Source: Gammaproteobacteria bacterium (GTDB lineage: Bacteria > Pseudomonadota > Gammaproteobacteria > Immundisolibacterales > Immundisolibacteraceae). From it: a DNA stretch of 9,815 bases. Shown in pieces: positions 1-7,242 of this stretch (the stretch's first letter is position 1; each line of letters starts with the position of its first letter). A program made the translations under genes and the position numbers. The notes under the pieces were generated by a model, which did not search any database, was not told the origin of the DNA, and saw only the letters and a list, made by a program, of their open reading frames with translations. The stretch is from NCBI GenBank assembly GCA_003645395.1, contig QNFC01000044.1, positions 1 through 9,815 of the forward strand, in the 5' to 3' direction.

Positions 1-401
1 ATACCGGACACTCCAGCGGCTTCGACAAAATCGCCATCCTCGAAGGGGCGAAACAGAATTAGCATCACCCCTGCGGCAAAATTGGACAGAGTACCCTGCA
101 GCGCCAACCCCACCGCCAGACCCGCCGCACCAACCAGGGCGATCATCGAGGTGGTATCAACCCCTAACTGATTGAGGGCAGCAATCACCACCACCAACAG
201 CAGCAGCGATCTCAAAATAGTAATCAGGAAATCGGAAAGGATGCTATCAACATCTCCTTTGGTCATCATTTTGCGCACCAGGCCACAAATCATCCGCACA
301 ACAATACGGCCAAACACAAAAATGACCAGCGCCATGACCAGGCGGATCGCCCACGGCACAATGTAGGTATCGACTATGGCTGGATCCAGGAAATCTTGCA
401 C
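1..401 (-). CDS. mscS: MscS-family mechanosensitive ion channel, N-terminal part
   Basis: This is a small-conductance mechanosensitive channel of the inner membrane, which releases solutes under hypo-osmotic shock. Only the first 133 residues are in the window; the beta domain and C-terminus lie beyond the left edge. Three hydrophobic segments are visible, at about residues 14-38, 58-79 and 85-115. The third is the Gly/Ala-rich pore helix with GAAGLAVGLALQGTLSNFAAG, followed by LFRPFEDGDFVE, which closely matches E. coli MscS. I chose the GTG at 399-401 as start. A GGAG lies 7 nt upstream, there is no in-frame ATG upstream, a stop occurs in frame at 435-437, and the resulting N-terminus has the length expected for MscS rather than the long MscK/MscM types. 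The gene lies downstream of orn on the same strand but is probably separated from it by a terminator. Family assignment is firm; the exact paralogue is less so because the gene is cut. Confidence 0.9.
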   Translation of the reverse strand, partial: MQDFLDPAIVDTYIVPWAIRLVMALVIFVFGRIVVRMICGLVRKMMTKGDVDSILSDFLITILRSLLLLVVVIAALNQLGVDTTSMIALVGAAGLAVGLALQGTLSNFAAGVMLILFRPFEDGDFVEAAGVSG

Positions 402-441
402 AATGAAACTCCGCGTTTTAACAAAAATTAACGACTAACAT

Positions 442-464
442 AAAAACCAGCGGGAAGCGGCTGG
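442..464 (-). terminator. Likely intrinsic terminator of orn
   Basis: On the minus strand a 5-bp stem (CCAGC/GCTGG) with an 8-nt loop is followed directly by TTTTTATG. It lies 42 nt beyond the orn stop codon and before the mscS start. The stem is short, so termination may be partial. Confidence 0.55.
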
Positions 465-506
465 AACTTCTAACGTAAATAGCAACCGTCCCCAAGCTTA
501 TCGACT

Positions 507-1064
507 CTAAACAACCGTCGGCACGTTAATAAAGTGCTCACGGTAGTAGCGCAGCTCGTTAATCGAATCATGAACATCCGCTAGCGCCAGATGCGTTGCC
601 GATTTTTTCACGCCCTTTTTTAGACTCGGTGCCCACCGACTCACCAGTTCTTTGATAGTACTTACGTCGATGTGTCGATAATGAAAAAACGCCTCCAATT
701 CAGGCATCTCCCGAGCGAGAAAACGCCGATCCTGGCAAATACTGTTGCCACACATTGGTGATTCCTGATCGGTAACGTAGTGCTTCAAAAACTCCAGCGT
801 GCGCCGTTCAGCCTGAGACAGGCTAATCACAGATTTCAACACCCGATCAACCAGACCGCTACGACCGTGTTGACGCTGATTCCAGTCATCCATACCATCG
901 AGCAGCTCTTTCGGCCGAGAGATAGCCAACGATGGCCCCTCGGCAACAATATTCAAAGCCGAATCTGTAACCACGGTGGCTATTTCGATGATCGTATCTG
1001 AGCCGGTATCGAGACCAGTCATTTCAAGATCAATCCAGATCAGGTTACCCGTTTTGCCGTTCAT
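507..1064 (-). CDS. orn: Oligoribonuclease (3'-5' exoribonuclease for di- and short oligonucleotides)
   Basis: Orn degrades the 2-5 nt RNA fragments left by other RNases, including pGpG from cyclic-di-GMP breakdown, and acts in the cytoplasm as a homodimer. The 185-aa protein is close to E. coli Orn (181 aa). All DEDDh exonuclease residues are visible: D12 and E14 in WIDLEMTGL, D112 in CQDRRF, and H158 and D163 in THLALADVHDS. The family blocks MCGNSICQDRRFL, FHYRHIDVSTIKEL and LRYYREHFI are also present. The ATG at 1062-1064 gives the expected N-terminus just before the first DxE motif, although the ribosome binding site is weak. The gene is divergent from the M48 peptidase gene with 78 nt between starts, and is followed by a likely terminator. 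The often-seen neighbour rsgA is not present on the upstream side. Confidence 0.97.
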   Translation of the reverse strand: MNGKTGNLIWIDLEMTGLDTGSDTIIEIATVVTDSALNIVAEGPSLAISRPKELLDGMDDWNQRQHGRSGLVDRVLKSVISLSQAERRTLEFLKHYVTDQESPMCGNSICQDRRFLAREMPELEAFFHYRHIDVSTIKELVSRWAPSLKKGVKKSATHLALADVHDSINELRYYREHFINVPTVV

Positions 1065-1142
1065 AGCGTACGCCGTTTAGAATTAGTGGGCTGCGGATTT
1101 TAACAGCTCCTATTCCCTCATTTTCCGGATCTGCAAAAAACG
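1065..1142. promoter_or_regulatory. Divergent promoter region between orn and the M48 peptidase gene
   Basis: Both flanking genes start here and face away from each other, so each must have its promoter in or near these 78 nt. On the minus strand TGTTAAAAT (1097-1105) looks like an extended -10 element for orn, but no good -35 box sits at the right spacing. No clear promoter was found for the plus-strand gene. Confidence 0.35.
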
Positions 1143-2381
1143 ATGTTTACCACTCTATTCCTGCTTTTTTTAACCATTTCACTGCTCACAACGACCTACC
1201 TTTCCCTGCGTCACACGCGCTTTGTACAGGACCATCGCCAACAGGTTCCCGATGCATTTCTCCAGCAGCTCGGTCTGGCAGCGCACCAAAAAGCCGCCGA
1301 CTACACGGTGGCAAAAGAGCGGGTAGGCCGTCTCGAACAGTTTATCGGCGTGGCACTGATTTTGACCTGGACCCTGGGCGGGGGCATCGCCTGGGTCGAT
1401 CAGGTGTATATGGATAGAGTGGTTAATCCGATTTGGCTTGGCGTGGCGGTTGTGCTCACCGTCATGGTAATCAGCGGGTTGCTCGACCTGCCAATGGAGC
1501 TATGGAAAACATTTTCGCTCGAACAGAAATTTGGCTTTAACCGTACCGATTTAAAAACCTATCTGATTGACTTGTTCAAAGGCGCGGCATTAAGTGGCCT
1601 GCTCATAACGCCATTGCTCGCCGGGTTTTTCTGGATAATGAATACAGCCGGGACGCTATGGTGGCTCTACGCATGGATACTCTGGCTGAGTTTTAGTCTG
1701 CTGCTAACGTGGGCTTATCCGGTGTTCATCGCGCCACTGTTCAACCGCTTCAAGCAACTTGACGACGGCCCCCTGCGCGACCGGATCAGTGCATTGCTGA
1801 CGCGCACGCAATTTGCGGGTGACGACATTCGGGTAATGGATGGCTCGCGCCGGTCGGCCCACAGCAATGCCTATTTCACTGGATTTGGTCGTAATAAGCG
1901 TATTGTCTTTTTTGACACGCTGATGGAAATACTCGATGACGACGAACTGGAAGCGGTGCTCGCCCATGAGCTCGGCCATTTCAGCCTTCACCATGTACGC
2001 AATCGGCTAATAATGGGCAGCCTTTTCACCCTTGCTGCCCTCGCACTGCTCGGCTGGCTACTCAAGCAGCCGTGGTTCTACCATTCTCTGGGTGTGCCCA
2101 ACCCGTCACTGCATGCTGCGCTGCTGCTGTTCATGATGGTAATCCCGGTATTTGGTTTGCTACTAAAGCCGCTGCTGAGCCATAGTTCAAGAAAACACGA
2201 ATATGCAGCCGATGCTTTTGCAGCCACCCTGAGTGGAAGTCAGGCGCTGTCATCTGCATTGATTAAATTGAGTGAAAGCAATGCATCGACGGTGACTCCG
2301 GATCCGTTACATTCCGCTTTTTATGACTCGCATCCGCCGGTGGCGCTGCGCATCGCCCGGATTGCCGCTACCGCTGAATAA
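1143..2381 (+). CDS. M48 family membrane metallopeptidase (Ste24/CAAX-protease-like)
   Basis: This is a 412-aa integral inner-membrane zinc metallopeptidase of the Ste24/HtpX superfamily. The zinc-binding motif HELGH is at residues 275-279 (VLAHELGHFSLHH). The third ligand is probably E353 in HEYAADAFA. The block around residues 117-145 (LPMELWKTFSLEQKFGFNRTDLKTYL) is typical of the M48A Ste24 branch and not of the shorter HtpX. Hydrophobic segments occur at about residues 1-20, 65-90, 97-117, 145-165, 172-195, 290-307 and 323-345. The gene is near family length, starts at the only sensible ATG, and opens with a hydrophobic N-terminus. Bacterial members are thought to act in membrane protein quality control; prenyl processing is not expected in bacteria, so the substrate is unknown. 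Its stop codon lies 2 nt from the recR stop on the opposite strand, with no terminator between them. Confidence 0.92.
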   Translation: MFTTLFLLFLTISLLTTTYLSLRHTRFVQDHRQQVPDAFLQQLGLAAHQKAADYTVAKERVGRLEQFIGVALILTWTLGGGIAWVDQVYMDRVVNPIWLGVAVVLTVMVISGLLDLPMELWKTFSLEQKFGFNRTDLKTYLIDLFKGAALSGLLITPLLAGFFWIMNTAGTLWWLYAWILWLSFSLLLTWAYPVFIAPLFNRFKQLDDGPLRDRISALLTRTQFAGDDIRVMDGSRRSAHSNAYFTGFGRNKRIVFFDTLMEILDDDELEAVLAHELGHFSLHHVRNRLIMGSLFTLAALALLGWLLKQPWFYHSLGVPNPSLHAALLLFMMVIPVFGLLLKPLLSHSSRKHEYAADAFAATLSGSQALSSALIKLSESNASTVTPDPLHSAFYDSHPPVALRIARIAATAE

Positions 2382-2383
2382 AC

Positions 2384-2974
2384 TCAGTCGAACTCGCGCC
2401 TGCTACTGAAAGCCGCGCGTAGCGTGTGCCCATCAACAAATTCCAGCTCGCCACCCATGGGCACGCCATGGGCAATGCGGGTCACGTTTATCTGGTTAGG
2501 TTCGGCAAGGGTAGCGATATACTGAGCAGTGACATTGCCCTCCAACGTAGCATTGGTGGCTAAAACTAGCTCTTTCACCTCGCCACTACGAAAGCGCTGT
2601 TCCAGTTGCTCCATACCCAGCTCTTCTGGCCCGACACCGTCCAACGGCGACAAATGACCCATAAGTACAAAGTAGCGCCCCTGATAATCGGTCGCCGACT
2701 CAATAGCCTGCACATCAGCGGCAGACTCCACCACGCAGAGCTGCGCCGGATTACGTTTCCCCGACGAACAGATATCACAAAGAGGTTGCTCGGTCAGGTT
2801 GCGACAGAGCTGACAATGACCCACCTCCTCGGCCGCCTGACGCATCAGCTGCGCTAACTGTTTCGCGCCATCACGGTCGTGCACCAACAAATGATAGGTC
2901 ATACGTCGTGCAGATTTTGGCCCCACGCCAGGTAAACGCTGTAGTTCTCGTATCAATCCATCGACCAGTGCCAC
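2384..2974 (-). CDS. recR: Recombination mediator protein RecR
   Basis: RecR works with RecO (and RecF) to load RecA on SSB-coated single-stranded DNA at gaps. The 196-aa protein matches the family in order: a helix-hairpin-helix at residues about 10-28 (LQRLPGVGPKSARRM), a Cys4 zinc finger (C54, C57, C66, C69), a Toprim domain at about 78-172 opening with VVESAADV and containing the family block GRYFVLMGHLSPLDG, and the C-terminal Walker B-like segment RIAHGVPMGGELEFVD. I chose the GTG start at 2972-2974. It gives the usual short N-terminus before LPGVGPKS, and GAGG lies 9 nt upstream. The gene follows ybaB by 16 nt and is the last gene of the dnaX-ybaB-recR operon. No terminator follows it; it runs straight into the convergent M48 gene. 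Confidence 0.97.
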   Translation of the reverse strand: MALVDGLIRELQRLPGVGPKSARRMTYHLLVHDRDGAKQLAQLMRQAAEEVGHCQLCRNLTEQPLCDICSSGKRNPAQLCVVESAADVQAIESATDYQGRYFVLMGHLSPLDGVGPEELGMEQLEQRFRSGEVKELVLATNATLEGNVTAQYIATLAEPNQINVTRIAHGVPMGGELEFVDGHTLRAAFSSRREFD

Positions 2975-2990
2975 CCTAATCAGCCTCGCG

Positions 2991-3308
2991 TCAAAATGGC
3001 ATTTTCATGCCGGGAATATTCAGGCCACCCATCAGCCCACCCATTTTTTCGCGACTCAGCTTTTCCACTTTGCGTACCGCATCATTAATCGCTGCGGCAA
3101 TCAGGTCCTCAAGCATATCCCGATCATCCATAATGTCCGGATCAATAGCCACTCGGGTCACATCGTGGCGACAATTCATGGTCACCTTGACCATACCACC
3201 ACCAGACTCTCCGTTGACCTCCTGGTTTGCCAGCTCTTCCTGCGCTTTTTGCATATCGGCCTGCATCTGCTGGGCTTTTTTTAACAACTGGTCCATGCCT
3301 TCTTTCAT
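2991..3308 (-). CDS. ybaB: YbaB/EbfC family nucleoid-associated DNA-binding protein
   Basis: This is a small dimeric DNA-binding protein that coats the nucleoid, and is thought in some bacteria to influence gene expression or assist recombinational repair with RecR. The 105-aa sequence aligns along its length with E. coli YbaB (109 aa). It has the helical N-terminus LLKKAQQMQADMQKAQEEL, the beta-strand block GMVKVTMNCRHDVTRVAIDP, the helix MLEDLIAAAINDAVRKVEKLSREKM, and the C-terminal GMKMPF. The ATG at 3306-3308 has GGAG 10 nt upstream. The gene lies between dnaX (30-nt gap) and recR (16-nt gap) on the same strand, as in most bacteria, so the three are almost certainly co-transcribed. Confidence 0.96.
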   Translation of the reverse strand: MKEGMDQLLKKAQQMQADMQKAQEELANQEVNGESGGGMVKVTMNCRHDVTRVAIDPDIMDDRDMLEDLIAAAINDAVRKVEKLSREKMGGLMGGLNIPGMKMPF

Positions 3309-3338
3309 TACTTTACCGCTCCACTATTAATGTCTGTC

Positions 3339-5219
3339 TCAGGACTTTCCAGGATCCAGCGGTTCAATACTTGCTACATCCAACTGAGCACCGAACGCCC
3401 CCTCCAGCGCTTTGACGGTGGGGTCCTCCTGCAGCTTGCGTGTCGTCTCGTCCAACCTCAATTGCTCGATACGTTGGCGTTCTTTTGCCGGCGTCTCATC
3501 GCTGTGGTGCACTACCTCGATGACCACTTTAATCTCTCGCCCCAGGTGACGACACAACGCCTGTTCCAATCGTGACTGAGCAGCCCGGTTTAACACCGCC
3601 CGATGACTAGTATCAAGAGTAAACCGGTATTCACGGTCAGTCACCGAGACCAGCGCTAACTGGGCGGCAAGTTGCTGAGCCAGGCCGGTCAGAGAAAGTG
3701 AGTACGCCTGTTGACTCCAGTCAGATACAACCACTGCTTCAGTCGATGAACCACTCGTCTCGGCTACAGCATGGCCATCAGCCCCGGGCATATCACTCTG
3801 CGGGGCATCATGACGACCTGCTATCGGGGCCGCGGCCGGTACACTTTCAGAAAAAAACTCAACAACCTGGCCACTGGTCACCGGCGAGACTTCTTCGCTA
3901 GCCCGTGAAGCCGGCGCCATTGGGGAGTCAAAGGATGCTTCATCACTCCCAATTTTCACAAAATCAGCCGGAGACTCTGATTCGAAAACGGGTTCAGCTT
4001 CGTATTCTGCGGGCGGGTCGACATGCCGTGGTTCATCCGCATCAACTGACACCTCACCGGAAAGCGGAACCACCACCTCTGGGGTGGGCACAGCCAGAGC
4101 GGGGGGCGGAGCAAACTCAGCAGTTGCACCGGTACGCTCTGGTTGAAACGCGAGCATGCGTAGGAGGGCCATTTCCAGCCCAATACGTGGTGTTGGTGCC
4201 AGCGGCAAATCGCGCCGACCGTGGAGCCCAAGTTGATAATAAAGTTGAAGCTCCTCTGCGGGGATGGCCGCAGCAAGACTAGCCAGCTGTGCTTCGGGCA
4301 CATCCACCTGCACCGGCGCATCTTCAACCTGCTGACGCACAGACAGCGCGTGCAGCAAGCTAAGTAATTCTTCGAGGATCACCGCATAATCTGCGACGCG
4401 TGCGGTCAATAGATCCACCTGACTTAACAATCCGTTAGCATCGCCTCGATGCAAGGCCTGCAGCATCTCAACCACCTGGGCCTGATCAACCGCCCCAAGC
4501 ATGCTTGCGGTCTCTTCCAGAGAAACGTTTGCTCCGCAAAATGCGATAGCCTGATCCAGCAAGCTCAGCCCGTCGCGCATACTACCCGCAGCACTACGCG
4601 CTAATAACCGCAGCGCCTCCGGCGCAGCTTGCAAATGTTCTTCGTCGGTGATTTTAACAAGCTGCTGTTCGATCACATCTGCCGGCATTTGCCGCAGATT
4701 AAACTGCAAACAGCGCGACAAAATAGTCACCGGAATCTTCTGCGGATCGGTCGTAGCCAACAAAAACTTTACGTGGGCAGGCGGCTCTTCAAGGGTTTTC
4801 AGCAGCGCATTGAAGCTGCTCTTGGAAAACATATGCACTTCATCGATCAAATAAACCTTGAACCGCCCACGAGTGGGCGCGTACTGCACGTTTTCAAGCA
4901 GTTCCCGGGTATCGTCCACCTTGGTTCGCGACGCTGCATCGATCTCAAGCAGGTCAAGAAACCGCCCGGCATCAATTTCTGTACAGGCGCTGCACTGACC
5001 ACAGGGCTCTGCCGTGATGCCCTGCTCGCAGTTCAGCGCTTTCGCCATTAACCGGGCGATGGTCGTTTTGCCCACTCCCCGGGTACCGGTAAACAAATAT
5101 GCGTGATGCAATCGTCCGGTTGTCAGGGAATTAGTCAGCGCTCGCCGTACGTGATCCTGACCAACCAGATCAGCAAAACTCAGCGGGCGCCATTTCCGCG
5201 CGAGAACCTGATAACTCAA
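3339..5219 (-). CDS. dnaX: DNA polymerase III subunits tau (and possibly gamma), DnaX
   Basis: DnaX is the ATPase motor of the clamp loader; full-length tau also tethers the polymerase cores and the DnaB helicase. The 626-aa product is close to E. coli tau (643 aa). The start MSYQVLARKWRP is identical to E. coli, which fixes the TTG at 5217-5219 as start codon, with AGGGGGA just upstream. Visible are Walker A GTRGVGKT (45-52), zinc ligands C64, C73, C76 and C79, Walker B LIDEVH (124-129), sensor 1 TTD (157-158 region), the SRC arginine-finger motif (168-170) and sensor 2 GSMRDGLSLLDQ (212-223). Domain III ends near residue 362. An acidic, Pro/Ala-rich linker spans about 365-495, followed by the tau-specific C-terminal domain (about 500-626). 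A T7 run at codons 455-457 could let ribosomes or RNA polymerase slip to make a gamma-length form. It is the first gene of the dnaX-ybaB-recR operon, downstream of the 4.5S RNA gene. Confidence 0.97.
   Translation of the reverse strand: MSYQVLARKWRPLSFADLVGQDHVRRALTNSLTTGRLHHAYLFTGTRGVGKTTIARLMAKALNCEQGITAEPCGQCSACTEIDAGRFLDLLEIDAASRTKVDDTRELLENVQYAPTRGRFKVYLIDEVHMFSKSSFNALLKTLEEPPAHVKFLLATTDPQKIPVTILSRCLQFNLRQMPADVIEQQLVKITDEEHLQAAPEALRLLARSAAGSMRDGLSLLDQAIAFCGANVSLEETASMLGAVDQAQVVEMLQALHRGDANGLLSQVDLLTARVADYAVILEELLSLLHALSVRQQVEDAPVQVDVPEAQLASLAAAIPAEELQLYYQLGLHGRRDLPLAPTPRIGLEMALLRMLAFQPERTGATAEFAPPPALAVPTPEVVVPLSGEVSVDADEPRHVDPPAEYEAEPVFESESPADFVKIGSDEASFDSPMAPASRASEEVSPVTSGQVVEFFSESVPAAAPIAGRHDAPQSDMPGADGHAVAETSGSSTEAVVVSDWSQQAYSLSLTGLAQQLAAQLALVSVTDREYRFTLDTSHRAVLNRAAQSRLEQALCRHLGREIKVVIEVVHHSDETPAKERQRIEQLRLDETTRKLQEDPTVKALEGAFGAQLDVASIEPLDPGKS
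3847..3857 (-). promoter_or_regulatory. Candidate -1 slippage site in dnaX giving a gamma-like protein
   Basis: In dnaX the codons GAG TTT TTT TCT GAA contain seven Ts (3857 down to 3851). A -1 slip changes the reading to TTT TTT TTC TGA, so translation would stop at once after residue 457. E. coli makes gamma (431 aa) by an equivalent slip in the same inter-domain linker, on A-AAA-AAG with the stop one codon later. The site here is not the classic heptamer. Re-pairing of a single UUU codon is perfect, but tandem slippage is not, so ribosomal slippage and transcriptional slippage are both possible. No strong upstream Shine-Dalgarno-like stimulator was seen. Confidence 0.4.
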
Positions 5220-5306
5220 TGATTCCCCCTGGCCAATGCCTGGACAAGCTCGACCACCGATGTGGAAACAAACAAGTTAGTTAAAAGAACTGTAGAAAAA
5301 TAGGGC

Positions 5307-5418
5307 GGCATCACCAGCAAGCCACACCCCGGCGCCTGAATCAATCGCTGCCGCTGCTCCCTTCCAGGCCTGACGGGGTTCACAATCTATCATCGCGGGG
5401 GGACTTGCTGGCTCTGCC
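5307..5418 (-). ncRNA. ffs: 4.5S RNA (bacterial signal recognition particle RNA)
   Basis: This RNA pairs with Ffh to form the signal recognition particle that targets nascent inner-membrane proteins. The minus strand carries the universal apical domain: the symmetric-loop flanks GTCAGG and AGCAGC enclose a GGAA tetraloop (5362-5365), as in E. coli. The ends pair to form the long rod: GGCA near 5418 with TGCC near 5307, and CCAGCAAG with CTTGCTGG further in. The length of about 112 nt fits the short gammaproteobacterial form (E. coli 114 nt). A TATTTTTC run follows the 3' end and may help termination. Ends are estimated from base pairing and could be off by a few nucleotides. It lies between tRNA-Ser and dnaX. 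A GATACT about 11 nt upstream of the mature 5' end is a possible -10 box for a precursor with a short leader, which RNase P removes in E. coli. Confidence 0.93.
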
Positions 5419-5455
5419 ATAAACGAAAAGTATCGACGTTTGGGTAGATTATTTT

Positions 5456-5483
5456 AAATAAAAGCGTAGCAGAGCCAGGCTCT
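5456..5483 (-). terminator. Weak candidate terminator after tRNA-Ser
   Basis: On the minus strand a short stem AGAGC/GCTCT with a 3-nt loop lies 14 nt past the tRNA CCA end. It is followed after a few bases by TTTTATTT. The stem is weak and the T-tract interrupted, so read-through into the 4.5S RNA gene is quite possible. Confidence 0.35.
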
Positions 5484-5496
5484 TACTTACTCTGTT

Positions 5497-5586
<90 letters not shown>

Positions 5587-5740
5587 ATAAGGGGGCCTAG
5601 TCCCATAACACTCATCAGCAAAAGCCCGTTTGATAACCATAAAATGGCCTTAGCGGGCGCCGATGTAAACCATGGAACGGCGGACGATTATTCTAACTGA
5701 ATTCTGCGCCGTTTGCGGCAATTGAAAAGACAAATTAGGA

Positions 5741-6931
5741 CTATATACCCTGAGCGGAAAATCGCACCTGACTTGCGACTCGCTCCGCTGAAGGTGGAGC
5801 AATTTCGACAATAGAAATATCATCCTGAGCGCTACTGTCACCAATATGACTTTCCAGTTCCGCCATTAGCTTATCCAGACGTTGTTCAGCATTAACGGAC
5901 AGGACCTTTGCGACCCTGTCGAGGGTAAATTGCTGACCACTAACGAGGCTTTCGGCATCGGGCACTCCATCAGAAAACAGGTAGAGTTTTTCCGGTCTAT
6001 CTCGATCGTAGCTCATCGAAATAGATCTATTACCTGCGATACCTGGCAACACTCCCAGCGGTAAATGCTGAGAGTCAAACGTTGCTTTCACATCACCATC
6101 CGCATCAATCAAACATACCGGGGGACAACCTCCGTTCCAGACTTCAATAGTGCCTTGCCAGGGCTTTACCGCAACCAGAATCGCTGCTACAAAACGCCCC
6201 GTGGGCAACAGGCTGTGCAACCGGTCATTCAATTTATCGGCAATGGCGACAATACTTTCGCCACGAGCGGTCAGCGCATGAAAAAGATCGGCCACCGGCA
6301 TAACTGTTAACCCCGCCGCAAGGCCATGGCCAGTCGCATCACCAAGGATCACATGCAAATCGCCTTCAGGCGTAGTTTCTGCGGCGATGATATCGCCACT
6401 AAAATGCGAACTCGGCCGACTGATGTAATGAATCCATTCATGATCCAGGTTCTGCAGACCGGTCATCCGGTCAAATACATGACGCGCCAGCTCCCGTTCC
6501 TCAGCCTCACGCTTGTTTATCTGCATTTGCGCCTGGGCATATTCGTGGATGGTCGTACGCATTTCCACAATCCGGCTCATGGCCTGCATTTTGGCGGCAA
6601 GAACGATTTTACTAATGGGCTTAAACAGATAGTCATCACCACCTGCCGCTATCCCGTTGGCGATATCCTCATCAGTCACTCGCGCCGACAAAAACAAAAT
6701 CGGTGTCCACTCTGACTCTCCAGCCAGCGCACGAATTTTAACTGCCGCCTCGTAGCCGTCCATATTTGGCATCATCACATCAAGCAGAACCAGATCGGGG
6801 GATTCGGACTGAAATGCCGCTATTGCTTCGATACCGTCACTGGCGAGAACCACCTGATGCCCCATGTCACGCAGGTATTTACCGATAATCAACTGATTAG
6901 CACGTGTGTCGTCAACGAGTAGAACTTTCAT
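5741..6931 (-). CDS. Response regulator fused to a PP2C/RsbU-type protein phosphatase
   Basis: This is a two-domain signalling protein of 396 aa. Residues 1-118 are a receiver domain with acidic pair D7/D8, phospho-acceptor D51 (LLDVMMPNMDG), S82 (LSA) and K104 (FKP), all intact. Residues about 118-152 form a charged helical, probably coiled-coil linker. Residues about 155-378 are a SpoIIE/RsbU-type PP2C serine phosphatase with metal-binding D180 (SGD), D198 (GDATGHG), D321 (SDG) and D370/D371 (QDD). In this family, phosphorylation of the receiver controls dephosphorylation of an anti-sigma-factor antagonist. No HATPase or STAS partner is fused to it or visible nearby, so it is an orphan here. 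I chose the ATG at 6929-6931 because GGAG lies 5 nt upstream and MKVLLVDD is the normal receiver start. A TTG 24 nt further upstream is less likely. It has its own transcription unit, since a strong terminator lies upstream. Confidence 0.94.
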   Translation of the reverse strand: MKVLLVDDTRANQLIIGKYLRDMGHQVVLASDGIEAIAAFQSESPDLVLLDVMMPNMDGYEAAVKIRALAGESEWTPILFLSARVTDEDIANGIAAGGDDYLFKPISKIVLAAKMQAMSRIVEMRTTIHEYAQAQMQINKREAEERELARHVFDRMTGLQNLDHEWIHYISRPSSHFSGDIIAAETTPEGDLHVILGDATGHGLAAGLTVMPVADLFHALTARGESIVAIADKLNDRLHSLLPTGRFVAAILVAVKPWQGTIEVWNGGCPPVCLIDADGDVKATFDSQHLPLGVLPGIAGNRSISMSYDRDRPEKLYLFSDGVPDAESLVSGQQFTLDRVAKVLSVNAEQRLDKLMAELESHIGDSSAQDDISIVEIAPPSAERVASQVRFSAQGI

Positions 6932-7183
6932 ATGCGCTCCAGCACTTGCCAGCAATACAAACCATCAACGTTCAACAACGGCAACCCTTCCCCACTTTTA
7001 AGCCTACACCACCCTATGGTAGAAACCGCCAAACCCTGCATACATCCCGTATCGGTTCACAGATAAATGAGCTTTAAAACAGAGTTGGGATAACCCCAGC
7101 AAAAGCACAACTATCTGGCGAGCAGCGTGAATTCTGACTACTAAAACCTAAACTGTACAATCAACTGCTTAAATTAAACAGAC
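6932..7183. other. Non-coding region upstream of the response-regulator gene
   Basis: Together with the adjacent terminator this gene-free stretch is about 310 nt. It must hold the promoter of the response-regulator/phosphatase gene, because the terminator at 7184-7220 blocks read-through from rpsD. A TTGTAC followed 17 nt later by TCAGAA on the minus strand is a weak promoter candidate. I see no RNA gene, repeat or credible small ORF. Confidence 0.4.
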
Positions 7184-7220
7184 AAAAAAAAGGCCCTGCT
7201 ACCAGGTAGCAGAGCCTTTT
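7184..7220 (-). terminator. Strong intrinsic terminator of rpsD
   Basis: On the minus strand the stem AAAAGGC-T-CTGCTA pairs with TAGCAG-G-GCCTTTT (14 bp including one G·U pair) around a 5-nt loop. It runs into eight Ts (7184-7191) and begins 23 nt beyond the rpsD stop. It isolates rpsD from the response-regulator gene downstream. Confidence 0.93.
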
Positions 7221-7242
7221 CCATAATTCCTGAACCGAAAAA

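Noticed and set aside
172..366. 64-aa plus-strand ORF
   Set aside because: It is antisense to the conserved MscS coding sequence and resembles no known protein; the minus frame explains the bases.
780..1001. 73-aa plus-strand ORF inside orn
   Set aside because: It is a shadow of the highly conserved orn frame, with no ribosome binding site.
1704..1994. 96-aa minus-strand ORF inside the M48 gene
   Set aside because: It lies opposite the conserved region running up to the zinc motif and has no recognisable domain.
3956..4327. 123-aa minus-strand ORF overlapping dnaX in another frame
   Set aside because: It overlaps the low-complexity dnaX linker. The -1 slip examined leads to an immediate stop, so it is not entered by frameshifting.
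4629..5051. 140-aa plus-strand ORF opposite dnaX
   Set aside because: It is antisense to the strongly conserved ATPase domain and looks like a coding shadow.
5707..5722. GCCG-CAAA-CGGC hairpin beyond the response-regulator stop
   Set aside because: The stem has only 4 bp and no T-run, so it is not a credible terminator.
6326..6715. 129-aa plus-strand ORF opposite the response-regulator/phosphatase gene
   Set aside because: The opposite frame has all catalytic motifs; this one has no domain or ribosome binding site.
6932..6955. Upstream TTG start adding 8 residues to the response regulator
   Set aside because: There is no Shine-Dalgarno before it, while the ATG at 6929-6931 has GGAG at good spacing and gives the standard receiver N-terminus.
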